Shown here one piece after another: positions 52,981 through 62,593 of a stretch of DNA of 64,000 nucleotides. The translations under genes were made by a program, and so were the position numbers. Numbering within the stretch: the stretch's first letter is position 1; each line of letters starts with the position of its first letter. The stretch comes from SZAS-103 sp038226665 (GTDB lineage Bacteria > Pseudomonadota > Gammaproteobacteria > Xanthomonadales > Xanthomonadaceae), in contig JBBRQI010000015.1 of the NCBI GenBank assembly GCA_038226665.1, forward strand, positions 12,460-76,459, in the 5' to 3' direction. The notes beneath the pieces were generated by a model. That model did not search any database, was not told where the DNA came from, and was given only the letters and a program-made list of their open reading frames with translations.

Positions 52981-53166
52981 TTATCGCGCCGACCAGACAA
53001 AGATGGGAAGAAGATCATGTTCAAGGAGCGTCCCTTGCCCATGGTCCGTACCTGCGATCAACCTGGATGTGGGAAGTGCCGACGCGCGCACGGAGCCCGC
53101 GCGGCCGCCGGATGTTGCGTGCACATGTCGAACAGCATGTTCAATCGCTTGCATTCGACATCGCCC

Positions 53167-55965
53167 TCAATCGTCGCCTTCGCGCGCGATGCTGATGCCG
53201 CGTTCGTCGCGCACCATGCCGCCTTCCATCGCGGCGTGGATGGCTTCCGCGGCGGCGGGTTCAACGATGCGCATTTCCGGCATTGCTTCGCGCGGCGGCG
53301 CTTCAGGCGCACCCTCGGGCCGGAACTTGATGATCTGCTTCCACGAACGCACCAATGTGTCGGCGAAGATCAGGATCAGGTCGCCGCTACGCCCCATCTG
53401 CAACGCCGCATCGATCGCTTCCTGCTCGTTCGGAATGATCGTGATCGCCGATTCGGGAACGCCCTTCGCTTTCAATTCGGCGGCGATGATGCGCGGCACT
53501 TCGTCGCCGGCGCGACCGCGCAAGGCATCATCGCGACGCACGATGTAATGATCGAAGCGGCCCGCCACCGCATTGGCGATGTCGCGCAGGTCTTCATCGC
53601 GACGATCTCCGGGGCCCGCGACCACGACGATGCGTCGACCCGTCACGTCGAGCCGTTGCGCGAGATCGGCCATCACCCCGACCGCGTGCGCGTTGTGGCC
53701 GTAGTCGAACAGCACCTTGAACGGATGCTCGTTGAACACGTTCATGCGCCCGGGCGTCTGGAAGAACGTGGTGTCGAACGTGCGCAGTCCCTGGCGGATC
53801 GCGTCGAGTTTGATGTTCAGAGAGAACGCGACCGCCGCGGCCGTCATCGCGTTATGGACGTTGTGCAGCGCGCGGCCCTCGAGCGTTGCCGGGATCAGGT
53901 GCGTCCACAGCAGCGGGATGTGACTGCCCTTGTCGTACAACGTGATCATCTGGCCGTTGACGCCACCCTCGAGCGCGCACGCGCGGCCACCTGCGCGGAT
54001 GTGTTCGCGCACCAGCGCGTGCGCGGGATTCATGGTGACGTAGCAGATCGTCTTCGCTTCGGTGTAGCCGGACATCTTCAGCACGTTCGGATCGTCGGCA
54101 TTGAGTACCGCGCATTCGGTCGCGACCTCGACAACGACGCGTTTGACTTCGGCGAGTTGTTCCAGCGTGTCGATGCCTTTCAATCCGAGATGATCGGACT
54201 GCACGTTCAGGACCGCACCGACATCCACATGCCGCACCGCCATACCCGCGCGCAACAAACCACCACGCGCGGTCTCGAGGATCGCGATGTCGATCTGCGG
54301 ATCGGCCAGCACCATGCGCGCGGATACCGGGCCGGTCATGTCGCCTTCCACGGTGCGCTGGCCGTCGATATACACGCCATCGGTCGTGGTCAGGCCCGGT
54401 GTGTAGCCGGCCATCTTGGTGATGTGCGCGAGCATGCGCGCCGTCGTGGTCTTGCCATTGGTGCCGGTGATCGCGGCGATGGGCACGCGTGATGGAGCGC
54501 CGGGTGGAAACAACATGTCGACGACCGGGCCGGCGGCGTCGCGTGGTGTGCCGGTGCTTGGCGCGACGTGCATGCGGAAGCCGGGCGCGGCGTTGATCTC
54601 GCAGATCGCGCCGCCGATGGACTTGTAGCTTTCGGCGATGTTTGGCGAAATGAAATCGACGCCGCCGACATCGAGTCCGATCGCGCGCACTGCGCGCACC
54701 GCCATGTCGCGGTTGTCGGGATGGATGATGTCGGTCACATCGGTCGCGGTGCCGCCGGTGGAGAGATTCGCGGTCGAGCGCAAGTAGACGACCTCGTCCG
54801 CCTTCGGCACCGAGTCGGCGGTGTAGTCGACGCGCGCCATCATCATCGCGGCCTGCGCATCCAGTTCGAGGCGAGTGAGCACCTTCTCGTGGCCGACGCC
54901 GCGGCGCGGGTCCTGGTTCACGACTTCTACGAGCTGGGCGATCGTGCTGGTGCCGTCACCGACAACATGCCCGGGCGTGCGCTTGGTCGCGGCGATCAGT
55001 TCGCCGTTGACCACGAGCAGGCGGTGGTCGTCGCCAGCCACGAAGGTTTCCACGATCACCGAACGCGAATGCTCATGCGCCGAAGCGAATCCGCCGCGCA
55101 CCGCATCATCTCCGGAAATGCCAATCGTAATGCCGCGACCGTGGTTGCCGTTGTAGGGTTTGGTCACCACGAGTCCGCCGAGGCTGCGCGCGGCGCGCAC
55201 CGCGTCTTCGGCGGATTGCACGAGATCCTGGCGCGGCACCGGCAGGCCGAGCGCGCCGAGGATCTTGTTGGTCTCTTCCTTGTCGCTCGCGAGTTCCACC
55301 GCGATGTGCGGCGTCTTGCCGGTCACGGTCGCCTGGATGCGCTGCTGGTATTTGCCGTGGCCGAGCTGCACCAGCGACTGGTCGTTCATGCGCAACCAAG
55401 GTATGCCACGTTGTTCCGCGGCCTGCACGAGCGATCGTGTCGACGGGCCGAGCGCGCGACGTTGCGCATATCGGATGAACGCATCGCGCGCTTCGCTCCA
55501 GACGAAACCGTCCGGCACGCTGCTGGCCGGGCGGATCGCGTCGGGCAACAACGAGCAAAGCAATTTCAGCGCGAGCTCGCCGGCCGCGACGCCTTCCTCA
55601 CGCTGCACGTATTCGTACACCACCATGTAAACACCGGGTCGATCGTCGCTGATGCTGCGGGTCTTGCCGAAGGTGACGTTCTCGCCGGCGACGTTCTGCA
55701 ATTCGATCGCGACATGTTCGAGCACATGCCCGAGCCACGTTCCTTCGCCTTCGCGCATGCGCCGCTCAAAGCCGCCGGGTTCACGATAGGAGCAACCGTG
55801 TTCGCGCAATCCGGGCAGGGCCTCCATCAGTCCATCCACGAACGCGGGCCCGAGCTTCCCGGTCGGCCATTGCTCGAGCGCCTCCAGGTCCAGCTCTAGC
55901 CGGATCACCGGAAAATGGGCGTACAGCGACGGGCCCTGATAGATGGAGCGATCGAGAATGCGCAT
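53167..55965 (-). CDS. cphA: Cyanophycin synthetase
   Basis: CphA polymerises Asp and Arg from a primer into multi-L-arginyl-poly-L-aspartate, a nitrogen and carbon store kept as cytosolic granules. The 932-residue chain shows the N-terminal domain (MRILDRSIYQGPSLYAHFPV), an ATP-grasp domain (about residues 220-470; TKPYNGNHGRGITIGIS, ICEINAAPGFRMH) and the Mur-like domain from about residue 480 (AITGTNGKTTTARML, ILETARGGLLRAGM, LFDYGHNAHAVG). ATG 55965 follows a GGGGAG site. Length is slightly above the usual 870-900 because of a short extra tail. It works with the cyanophycinase 0.7 kb upstream. Confidence 0.95.
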   Translation of the reverse strand: MRILDRSIYQGPSLYAHFPVIRLELDLEALEQWPTGKLGPAFVDGLMEALPGLREHGCSYREPGGFERRMREGEGTWLGHVLEHVAIELQNVAGENVTFGKTRSISDDRPGVYMVVYEYVQREEGVAAGELALKLLCSLLPDAIRPASSVPDGFVWSEARDAFIRYAQRRALGPSTRSLVQAAEQRGIPWLRMNDQSLVQLGHGKYQQRIQATVTGKTPHIAVELASDKEETNKILGALGLPVPRQDLVQSAEDAVRAARSLGGLVVTKPYNGNHGRGITIGISGDDAVRGGFASAHEHSRSVIVETFVAGDDHRLLVVNGELIAATKRTPGHVVGDGTSTIAQLVEVVNQDPRRGVGHEKVLTRLELDAQAAMMMARVDYTADSVPKADEVVYLRSTANLSTGGTATDVTDIIHPDNRDMAVRAVRAIGLDVGGVDFISPNIAESYKSIGGAICEINAAPGFRMHVAPSTGTPRDAAGPVVDMLFPPGAPSRVPIAAITGTNGKTTTARMLAHITKMAGYTPGLTTTDGVYIDGQRTVEGDMTGPVSARMVLADPQIDIAILETARGGLLRAGMAVRHVDVGAVLNVQSDHLGLKGIDTLEQLAEVKRVVVEVATECAVLNADDPNVLKMSGYTEAKTICYVTMNPAHALVREHIRAGGRACALEGGVNGQMITLYDKGSHIPLLWTHLIPATLEGRALHNVHNAMTAAAVAFSLNIKLDAIRQGLRTFDTTFFQTPGRMNVFNEHPFKVLFDYGHNAHAVGVMADLAQRLDVTGRRIVVVAGPGDRRDEDLRDIANAVAGRFDHYIVRRDDALRGRAGDEVPRIIAAELKAKGVPESAITIIPNEQEAIDAALQMGRSGDLILIFADTLVRSWKQIIKFRPEGAPEAPPREAMPEMRIVEPAAAEAIHAAMEGGMVRDERGISIAREGDD

Positions 55966-56096
55966 GGTGTCTCCCCAGAAACCCAGCTTGAGAATGATCC
56001 GGGCTTGTGGCCCGGGAGTGCAACGCTTACTCCGACGGACGAAAATGCGCAAGATGGGCGCGGTTTGGCCAGATCGCCACCGTTGGAATCCGATCA

Positions 56097-56645
56097 CTAT
56101 GGCGTGCGGTATTCCTCGTATGCATGGTCCATGTGGACGAGAAACTTGCCCCCGGACTTGAAAACCGTAACCGTTGTCGCCCAGTGGGCTGGGCACTCGA
56201 CCATCTGGCTCGATCGAGGGATGGATGCCTCGCATGCGCCCACGCCAACGGGGCCGGTGAGGCTACGCTTGCCGTCGTACACCTCAATGATCGGGTAGTC
56301 TTCAGCAGCGCCCAACTCACCTTGCGTGTTTTCGTTGAAGTAACCGCCGCTCACTACAAGCCTTAGCGTCCCGCATGTCCGGCTGATGGTCTTGGCTCCG
56401 GTGCGGTGGACGATTCCCCGCTCGTCCTGCTTGCCATAGGTAACGAGCTTGGCGATGTCGATCGCTTCGGCTTTGACCTTCGCCATTCCGTGCCTCGAGA
56501 CCCCTGAGTGATCCGCCAATGCGAGATGTATCCAAGATTCCCCATCGCATGAAAACAGCAGCCGGGAAGGCACGCCATCCTCTTTCGCAAGAGTTGCGTG
56601 GGAAAGCAGGAAACCGAAACTTAGCGTCAGAAGCATGCGGATCAT
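56097..56645 (-). CDS. Putative periplasmic protein of unknown function in the cyanophycin locus
   Basis: A 182-residue protein with a signal peptide (MIRMLLTLSFGFLLSHATLA, cleavage near residue 20). The mature part has three Cys pairs or singles (FSCDG, RTCGTL, GACEAS, VECPAH) and beta-rich segments (TLRLVVSGGYF, YPIIEVYDGKRSLTGP, WATTVTVFKSGGKFLVHM). No family is recognised. It starts 5 bases after the cyanophycinase stop, so it is probably cotranscribed. Its base composition is lower in GC than its neighbours, which suggests recent acquisition. Confidence 0.6.
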   Translation of the reverse strand: MIRMLLTLSFGFLLSHATLAKEDGVPSRLLFSCDGESWIHLALADHSGVSRHGMAKVKAEAIDIAKLVTYGKQDERGIVHRTGAKTISRTCGTLRLVVSGGYFNENTQGELGAAEDYPIIEVYDGKRSLTGPVGVGACEASIPRSSQMVECPAHWATTVTVFKSGGKFLVHMDHAYEEYRTP

Positions 56646-56650
56646 TTGTT

Positions 56651-57496
56651 TTAGCCCGATCTATTCGCAACCAGCGTTCCCGCCGAAGCCTTGCGCGTGT
56701 GCAGGTTGAAGGTCGCGCCCTGCACGAGAATATGCACCTTGAGGCCGAGCAGGCATACCGGCTGGCTCAGGCTGGCCTCGGCCATCGACGAGAACTCCAG
56801 CCCGTCGGCATCCACCACGGTCACCGCACCGCTGCCTTCGACTTCGAGCGTGTTGTCCGGCGCGATGAACGCAGCTGTGTCTTCGTCGAGGCCGATGCCG
56901 ATCGCGAACGGGTTGTAGGCCAGCGCCGCGACGAGCCGGCCAAGCCGGTCGCGCTGGCGGAAATGCTGGTCGATGATGAAGCGATTTGTAAGTCCAAGAC
57001 CAGGCGCAAGGCGCACGCTGCCGGCGCGCGGCGAGGAGCCTTCCTTGCCGAACGCGATCATGTGTTCGCTGAGGATGCTTGCGCCGGCGCTGGTACCGGC
57101 CACGTGCACGCCGTGCGCGTTGCGTTCTCGGATCAATTTCGCGGCGGGCGTGCCGCCGAGGATCGTCGAGATCCGCAGCTGGTTGCCGCCGGTGAAGAAA
57201 ATCCCGCTCGCGTCGTCGATCTTGCGCAGGAAATCGTCGCGATGGCCGTCTTCACGCACCGCGATATCGACCGATGTCGCGCGTCCGGCTTCGAGGCGGT
57301 CGAACAGGTCCTCGTAGCGGGCACCGGTGTCGGGTTTGCGGCTCGCAGTCGGGATCACCACGATGTCGGCGTCACGCCCCCCGCAGAGATCCACGTAGCG
57401 CTTGAGGATCCGCCGCCGGCTTTCCTTGTCCTCGGCACCGCCGATCGGAACGATCCAGCCGCGCTGACCGCCATCGGGAATCCTGCTTGGGCACAT
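56651..57496 (-). CDS. cphB: Cyanophycinase (serine peptidase S51)
   Basis: CphB cuts cyanophycin to beta-Asp-Arg dipeptides. The 281-residue chain has the S51 layout: IVPIGGAEDKESRRRIL at the start, IFFTGGNQLRISTI, the nucleophile Ser136 in AGTSAGASIL, DQHFRQRDRLGRL with the catalytic His and GIGLDEDTAAFIAPDN. No signal peptide is seen, so it is the intracellular type. ATG 57496 has a perfect AGGAGG upstream. The pairing with cphA supports storage-polymer turnover. Confidence 0.93.
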   Translation of the reverse strand: MCPSRIPDGGQRGWIVPIGGAEDKESRRRILKRYVDLCGGRDADIVVIPTASRKPDTGARYEDLFDRLEAGRATSVDIAVREDGHRDDFLRKIDDASGIFFTGGNQLRISTILGGTPAAKLIRERNAHGVHVAGTSAGASILSEHMIAFGKEGSSPRAGSVRLAPGLGLTNRFIIDQHFRQRDRLGRLVAALAYNPFAIGIGLDEDTAAFIAPDNTLEVEGSGAVTVVDADGLEFSSMAEASLSQPVCLLGLKVHILVQGATFNLHTRKASAGTLVANRSG

Positions 57497-57606
57497 CAAG
57501 GCCTCCTGGGCCGTGCATTTGGAACCACGAAATTACCATGCCGCGATGCCGGGCCACGAGTTGGCGGCACAGGACGGATCATGCGCGCGCTCCGTGCCCG
57601 ACACCG

Positions 57607-57612
57607 TATGAT
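57607..57612 (+). promoter_or_regulatory. -10-like box of xth
   Basis: TATGAT lies 27 bases before the xth ATG, in the 140-base gap between the divergent cyanophycinase and xth genes. No convincing -35 is seen at 16-18 bases. Confidence 0.35.
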
Positions 57613-57638
57613 TGCGCGACCTCATCCGGCTCGACTCG

Positions 57639-58439
57639 ATGCGTATCATCAGCTTCAATGCCAACGGCCTGCGCTCGGCGGCGAGCAAGGGGTTTTTCGA
57701 CTGGTTTGCCGAGCAGAAAGCCGACCTGTTGTGCGTGCAGGAAACCAAGGCGCAGGAACAACAGCTGCGCGTCGAAAGCTATTTGCCGAAGGGCTACCAC
57801 GCGTATTTTCGTGACGCGACGACGAAGAAAGGCTATAGCGGCGTTGCGATCTATTCGAAGCGCGAGCCCAACGAAGTGCGTACGGCGCTGGGCTGGGACG
57901 CGTTCGACGAGGAAGGCCGTTACATCGAAGCGCGTTTCGGAAACCTCAGCGTGGTGTCGCTGTATGTGCCGTCGGGTTCGTCGGGCGAGGTGCGCCAGCA
58001 GTTCAAATTCAAGTCGATGAAATGGTTCAAGCCGATCCTCGACGGTTGGCTCGCGAGCGGCCGCGATTACGTGCTGTGCGGCGACTGGAACATCGTGCGC
58101 GCCCGGAACGACATTAAGAACTGGACATCCAACCAGAAGAACTCCGGATGCCTGCCCGAAGAACGCGCATGGCTCAACGGCATGATCGAAGATGCCAGCG
58201 GCGATGGAACACCGGCCCCGAAACATGGCTGGGTCGACACTTTCCGCGCGCTGAAACCCGATGCGATCGAATATTCGTGGTGGTCGCAGCGCGGCGCCGC
58301 GCGCGCGAACAATGTCGGCTGGCGCATCGATTATCAGATTGCGACGCCGTCGCTGCGCGCGAAACTGAAAAGCTGCGCGATCCATCCGACGCCGCGTTTT
58401 TCCGATCACGCGCCATACGTCGTGGATTACGCCAGATGA
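57639..58439 (+). CDS. xth: Exodeoxyribonuclease III
   Basis: An Xth-family AP endonuclease and 3'-5' exonuclease for base-excision repair. The 266-residue chain shows SFNANGLRSAASKGFFDWF, VCVQETKAQEQQL with the metal-binding Glu, GYSGVAIYSK, CGDWNIVRARNDIKNW and the final WRIDYQIATPSL...FSDHAPYVVDY. ATG 57639 fits; the frame is open nine codons upstream. The stop overlaps the ampG start (ATGA). Confidence 0.95.
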   Translation: MRIISFNANGLRSAASKGFFDWFAEQKADLLCVQETKAQEQQLRVESYLPKGYHAYFRDATTKKGYSGVAIYSKREPNEVRTALGWDAFDEEGRYIEARFGNLSVVSLYVPSGSSGEVRQQFKFKSMKWFKPILDGWLASGRDYVLCGDWNIVRARNDIKNWTSNQKNSGCLPEERAWLNGMIEDASGDGTPAPKHGWVDTFRALKPDAIEYSWWSQRGAARANNVGWRIDYQIATPSLRAKLKSCAIHPTPRFSDHAPYVVDYAR

Positions 58440-59806
58440 TCGCAGCAACCGATCAGCCGAAACGCCCGGGCTGGCGCGATGTATTGCGCGGACTCTCGCG
58501 CCCGAAAGTCGGGATCATGCTGATGCTCGGCTTCAGCTCGGGCCTGCCGTTCATGCTGGTCGGCAACACGATGGGCTTCTGGCTGCGCGAGGGCGGGACT
58601 GAACTGTCGGCGATCGGGTTCCTGTCGTGGGTCGGCATCGCGTACTCGTTGAAATTCCTGTGGGCACCGATCATCGACAAGGCCGATGTACCGCTGCTCG
58701 GCCGCTGGCTCGGCCATCGACGCGGCTGGATGGTGCTCGCGCAATTGATCATCGCCATCGGTCTCGCCGGCATGGCTTTCGTGACCCCGCAAGGCGGATT
58801 GATGGCATTCGCGGCGTTCGCGCTGGTCGCCGCATTTGCGTCGGCGACGCAGGACATCGTGATCGATGCGTGGCGGATCGAAAGCGCGGAAGCGAAAGGC
58901 GAGCTTGCGCTTCTTACGTCCGCCTACCAGCTCGGCTATCGCACCGTGCTGCTGATCACCGAGGCGCTCATCCTGATCGTGGCATCGAAAGTCGGATGGT
59001 CGCTATCGTATGGAATCATGGCAATGACGATGGCCGTCGGCCTTGGAGCGACACTGCTGGCGCGTGAGCCGCTCACCTCAATGCGAACGAATGCAATGCA
59101 CCACGCCTCCTTGTGGACGCCAAGAGGCCTGTTCGATGCGATCGCCGGCCCGTTTATCGCCTTCTTCAAGCAGCACGGCAGTTGGGCGCTATTGATGCTC
59201 GTCGCGATCAGCCTTTACCGGATGCCGGATTTCGTAATGGGTCCGATGGCCAATCCGTTCTATGCAGACCTGCACATCGCCAAGGAAACCGTCGGTGAAG
59301 TGCGTGGCTCGTTCGGCTGGTTCGCCACACTCGCAGGAATCGCGGTGGCTGGATTGTTCGCGCTGCGCTTCGGCGTGATTGCGACGCTACTGGTCGGCGG
59401 CATCATCGGGCCCGGCTCAATCCTCGCATTCGCCTACATGGCCCATCACGGCGGCGATCCGCAGGTGTTTGCGGCGACGATGGTGATCGACAATTTCTCG
59501 CAAGGCTTTGCGGGCGTCGCGTTGATCGGCTACATGTCGAGCCTGACGAACATCGGCTATACGGCGACGCAATATGCGTTGCTGAGTTCGTTCTATGCGC
59601 TGCCCGGAAAATTGCTCAAGGGTTTTTCCGGCGTCGTGGTCGAGAAGCTCGCGGTGAGCCATGACTTGTCCGACGCGTATGCGCTGTTCTTCATTGGCAC
59701 GGCGATGCTCGGGATTCCAGCTTTCCTGTTGTGCGTTTTGCTGGCGTTGCGCAAGCCGGTGCCGATTGATCGACTGGAGGAAGCCGGCTCGACTGAAGGC
59801 GGGTAA
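58436..59806 (+). CDS. ampG: AmpG-family muropeptide permease (MFS)
   Basis: AmpG imports anhydro-muropeptides released during wall turnover. The 456-residue chain has about 12 hydrophobic helices and the family blocks LMLGFSSGLPFMLVGNTMGFWLREGG near the start, GIAYSLKFLWAPIIDK, HRRGWMVLAQ, ATQDIVIDAWRIE and YRMPDFVMGPMANPFY. It is translationally coupled to xth and convergent with anmK, the next enzyme of murein recycling, with only 3 bases between stops. Confidence 0.93.
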   Translation: MIAATDQPKRPGWRDVLRGLSRPKVGIMLMLGFSSGLPFMLVGNTMGFWLREGGTELSAIGFLSWVGIAYSLKFLWAPIIDKADVPLLGRWLGHRRGWMVLAQLIIAIGLAGMAFVTPQGGLMAFAAFALVAAFASATQDIVIDAWRIESAEAKGELALLTSAYQLGYRTVLLITEALILIVASKVGWSLSYGIMAMTMAVGLGATLLAREPLTSMRTNAMHHASLWTPRGLFDAIAGPFIAFFKQHGSWALLMLVAISLYRMPDFVMGPMANPFYADLHIAKETVGEVRGSFGWFATLAGIAVAGLFALRFGVIATLLVGGIIGPGSILAFAYMAHHGGDPQVFAATMVIDNFSQGFAGVALIGYMSSLTNIGYTATQYALLSSFYALPGKLLKGFSGVVVEKLAVSHDLSDAYALFFIGTAMLGIPAFLLCVLLALRKPVPIDRLEEAGSTEGG

Positions 59807-59809
59807 CGA

Positions 59810-60940
59810 TCAAACGCTGCGACGTGATCCGGGATAAATAGCACCCAGCACGCGCGGCCCGCGTGCCCCGGTGACCGAAGGCAGGTTGCCCGGTTCATTT
59901 GCAAGGCGCGCGCGCGCGAGCCACGCGAAGCCGGCTGCTTCGACGAAATCGGGATCAAGGCCCAGTGCGGCGGTGGTATCGACGCGCATGTCCGGAAGTT
60001 CGACGCGCAGCGCATCCATCAGCGCCGCGTTGTGCACCCCGCCGCCGCAGCCAAAGACTTCGCGTGTATCGGCACCGTGCGAACGCAATGCGTCGGCGAT
60101 GCTGCGGGAGCTGAGTGCCAGCAAGGTTGCCTGCACGTCAATCGGCGCGACAGTTACGGGCAGGCGCGCATCGAGCCAGCCAAGGTTGAAGACCTCGCGG
60201 CCGGTACTCTTCGGCGGAGCTGCCACGAAATACGGATCGGTAAGCCATCGCGCCAGCAGATCCGCATCGACACGTCCTTGGCGTGCCCACGCACCGCCTT
60301 CGTCGCGCGCAACACCCAGGTGGCGCGCGGCCCATGCATCGAGCAGGCAATTCGCCGGACCGGTGTCGAAGCCGAGCACTTCGCGACCAGGAGAAAGCAT
60401 CGTCAGATTCGCGATGCCGCCGAGGTTGAGGATCGCGCGTGGAATCAGCGGATCGGACATCACGGCCGCATGCAACGCCGGCAAAAGCGGCGCGCCTTGT
60501 CCGCCGGCTGCGATGTCGGCACGGCGAAAATCGGCGATGGTGGTCACTCCGGTGCGCTCGGCGATCACGCTCGGGTCGCCGATCTGCAACGTGAAAGGAA
60601 ACATGCCGGTCGGACGATGGCAGATGGTCTGGCCGTGCGACCCAATGGCGGTGATTGCAGTCGGTTCGACACCGGCTTCGCGTAGCAGCGCGAGCGCGGC
60701 GCTCGCGAAACATGCGCCGATTTCGACATCGAGATGGCCGTAGTCGTCGAGAGCTATCGACGCGCTGCTCTTCGCCAGTGCGAGGACGCACGTGCGCAAC
60801 GCGTCGGGATATGCGTAGGTACGACCGAGGATCAGTTCGGCGTGCGTAGGCGATTCAAAACGCACCAACGCGGCATCGATGCCATCCGCGCTGGTTCCCG
60901 ATATCAGTCCGAGAAAGAGCCCAGGCCCAGCCTCAGCCAC
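59810..60940 (-). CDS. anmK: Anhydro-N-acetylmuramic acid kinase
   Basis: AnmK opens and phosphorylates 1,6-anhydro-MurNAc from imported muropeptides to MurNAc-6-phosphate. In the 376-residue chain LISGTSADGIDAALVRF, IGSHGQTICHRP, IADFRRADIAAGGQGAPL with the catalytic Asp, NLGGIANLT, DTGPANCLLDAW and EVFGCGGGVHNAALMDAL are diagnostic. The start is GTG 60940, overlapping the M23 peptidase stop by 8 bases. The M23 gene upstream and ampG downstream make a coherent wall-recycling set. Confidence 0.94.
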   Translation of the reverse strand: MAEAGPGLFLGLISGTSADGIDAALVRFESPTHAELILGRTYAYPDALRTCVLALAKSSASIALDDYGHLDVEIGACFASAALALLREAGVEPTAITAIGSHGQTICHRPTGMFPFTLQIGDPSVIAERTGVTTIADFRRADIAAGGQGAPLLPALHAAVMSDPLIPRAILNLGGIANLTMLSPGREVLGFDTGPANCLLDAWAARHLGVARDEGGAWARQGRVDADLLARWLTDPYFVAAPPKSTGREVFNLGWLDARLPVTVAPIDVQATLLALSSRSIADALRSHGADTREVFGCGGGVHNAALMDALRVELPDMRVDTTAALGLDPDFVEAAGFAWLARARLANEPGNLPSVTGARGPRVLGAIYPGSRRSV

Positions 60941-62411
60941 GCGCGTGCGACTTGCGGGCCGAAGCGAGGATCTGGCGTTTCATGGCCCGTTTGACCGAAG
61001 CCGGCGCCGCCAAGACTTTTTGCGCCAGTACCTGATGCGTGAGCACCTGCATGCGGTTGAGCTGGGCGAGTGCTGTCGTGTTCTGTGCATGGAAGCTCGC
61101 AAGCGCGGCGCCAGTCAGCGGCAGCGGCTTGGGCATCGTCACCGACAACGGATTGTGGTATTCGCCATTGATGCGGAATTCGTAATGCAGGTGCGGACCG
61201 GTCGCCATGCCGGTCATGCCGACGTAGCCGATCGTGGTGCCTTGGCCGACGCTCTGGCCCACATGGAAACGGCCGAACCGCGACATGTGGCCATACAACG
61301 TCGTATAGCCGCGACCATGGTCGAGGATGATGCAATTGCCGTAGCCGTTCTTCCAGCCTTCAAACTGCACTTTCGCATCGCCGGAAGCGACGATCGGGGT
61401 GCCGCTCGGTGCTGCGTAATCGACGCCCGTATGGCGACGCATGTAACCGAGGATTGGGTGCATGCGTCCCGCGAGCGTGAAGCCCGAGGAGATACGGGTG
61501 AATTCGACTGGAGTGCGCATGAAACTTTTCTTCAGCGGCGTGCCGTCCTGGTCAACGTATTCGGTCTTGCCGTCCGGATGCGTGTAGCGGTACGCGAAGT
61601 AGCGCTTGCCATTGTTGTCGAAACTCGCTGCAACGATGTCGCCGATGCGTACGCGCTGGCCGTCGCGCCAGTAATCCTGGTACACGACCTGGAAGCTGTC
61701 GCCGGGTTGCAGATCCTGCGCCATGTCGATGTCGTAGGAAAACACCTTCGCCATCTGGGTGACGGACGCATCGCTCAGTCCCGCCTTTTCGCCGGCGCGG
61801 TACAGCGAGTTCTCGATCACGCCGCTGGTGGATTCCAGTCGGGCTTCAAGTGCGCGCTGCATCGCGACGCTGTGGATGCCGTCGTCGGCGATCCGCAATT
61901 CGATGCGGGTCGCGTCGTCCTTGTTGAAACGCAGTCCGCGCAACTGGCCGGGTGTGGGCACATTGAAGGACAACTCGTCGCCATCGTGCAGGTGGGTCAG
62001 GACCTGCTTCGCACCGGGCTGCGCAAGGATGCGCTGCATGTCGGCGGCGGGGAGGTTCATGTCGGCGAACAACGATTGCAGGTTCTGGCCCTTGTGCAGG
62101 CGCACGAGTTGCCAATTGTCGACAGGAGTTGTCGAGGCGGACTTCGGCAACCCGGGCAACGACAACGCGAACGTCGCACGCGCAGCCCTGGGTGTGTGTA
62201 GTGCGTTGGTGAATCCGGGAACGATGGCGACCACCAATGCGCCCATCGTGGCGAACATGCTGGCGAGCATCCAATGTTCGCGCGACCAGCGACCACGGAA
62301 GTTCTCATTGCCAGCTGCATCCAGGCGCTTGGCCCAGGATTTGGCTGAACGGGTCAGGGATACGCTATCGTGTTGATGCGTCCCGCCGGCGGAATTGGCT
62401 GGTTGATCCAT
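60933..62411 (-). CDS. M23-family murein endopeptidase, membrane-anchored
   Basis: A 492-residue protein with one N-terminal membrane helix (about residues 48-67), a LysM/OapA-like region (NWQLVRLHKGQNLQSLFADMNLPAADMQ) and a C-terminal peptidase M23 domain. Zinc ligands lie in HTGVDYAAPSGTPI (near residue 326) and HLHYEF (near residue 406). A YebA/MepM-type role, cleaving D-Ala-mDAP cross-links to allow wall growth, is likely. ATG 62411 (MDQPANSAGG) has GGGGAGG 12 bases upstream; the open frame extends 33 codons further without support. It is the first gene of a probable operon with anmK. Confidence 0.9.
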   Translation of the reverse strand: MDQPANSAGGTHQHDSVSLTRSAKSWAKRLDAAGNENFRGRWSREHWMLASMFATMGALVVAIVPGFTNALHTPRAARATFALSLPGLPKSASTTPVDNWQLVRLHKGQNLQSLFADMNLPAADMQRILAQPGAKQVLTHLHDGDELSFNVPTPGQLRGLRFNKDDATRIELRIADDGIHSVAMQRALEARLESTSGVIENSLYRAGEKAGLSDASVTQMAKVFSYDIDMAQDLQPGDSFQVVYQDYWRDGQRVRIGDIVAASFDNNGKRYFAYRYTHPDGKTEYVDQDGTPLKKSFMRTPVEFTRISSGFTLAGRMHPILGYMRRHTGVDYAAPSGTPIVASGDAKVQFEGWKNGYGNCIILDHGRGYTTLYGHMSRFGRFHVGQSVGQGTTIGYVGMTGMATGPHLHYEFRINGEYHNPLSVTMPKPLPLTGAALASFHAQNTTALAQLNRMQVLTHQVLAQKVLAAPASVKRAMKRQILASARKSHARG

Positions 62412-62593
62412 GCGTGTGGGTCCTCCCCGGCTGACGGCTGCCGCACCATAACTTGCTTGAAGGATGCGCGTCAAACCCTTGTTGCAATTGGATTTTTTGC
62501 TTTGCAGCAATTAACTTCACTTTAACGTCACATATCGTCAGGACGGTCTAATTTGGCGTGCAGCCGGGCTTTGTGGCCAAAAACAGGATGATG

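Noticed and set aside
51811..54492. An 893-codon plus-strand frame antisense to the Mur-ligase protein and cphA
   Set aside because: It runs through two unrelated genes on the other strand and has no family-like blocks or start signals.
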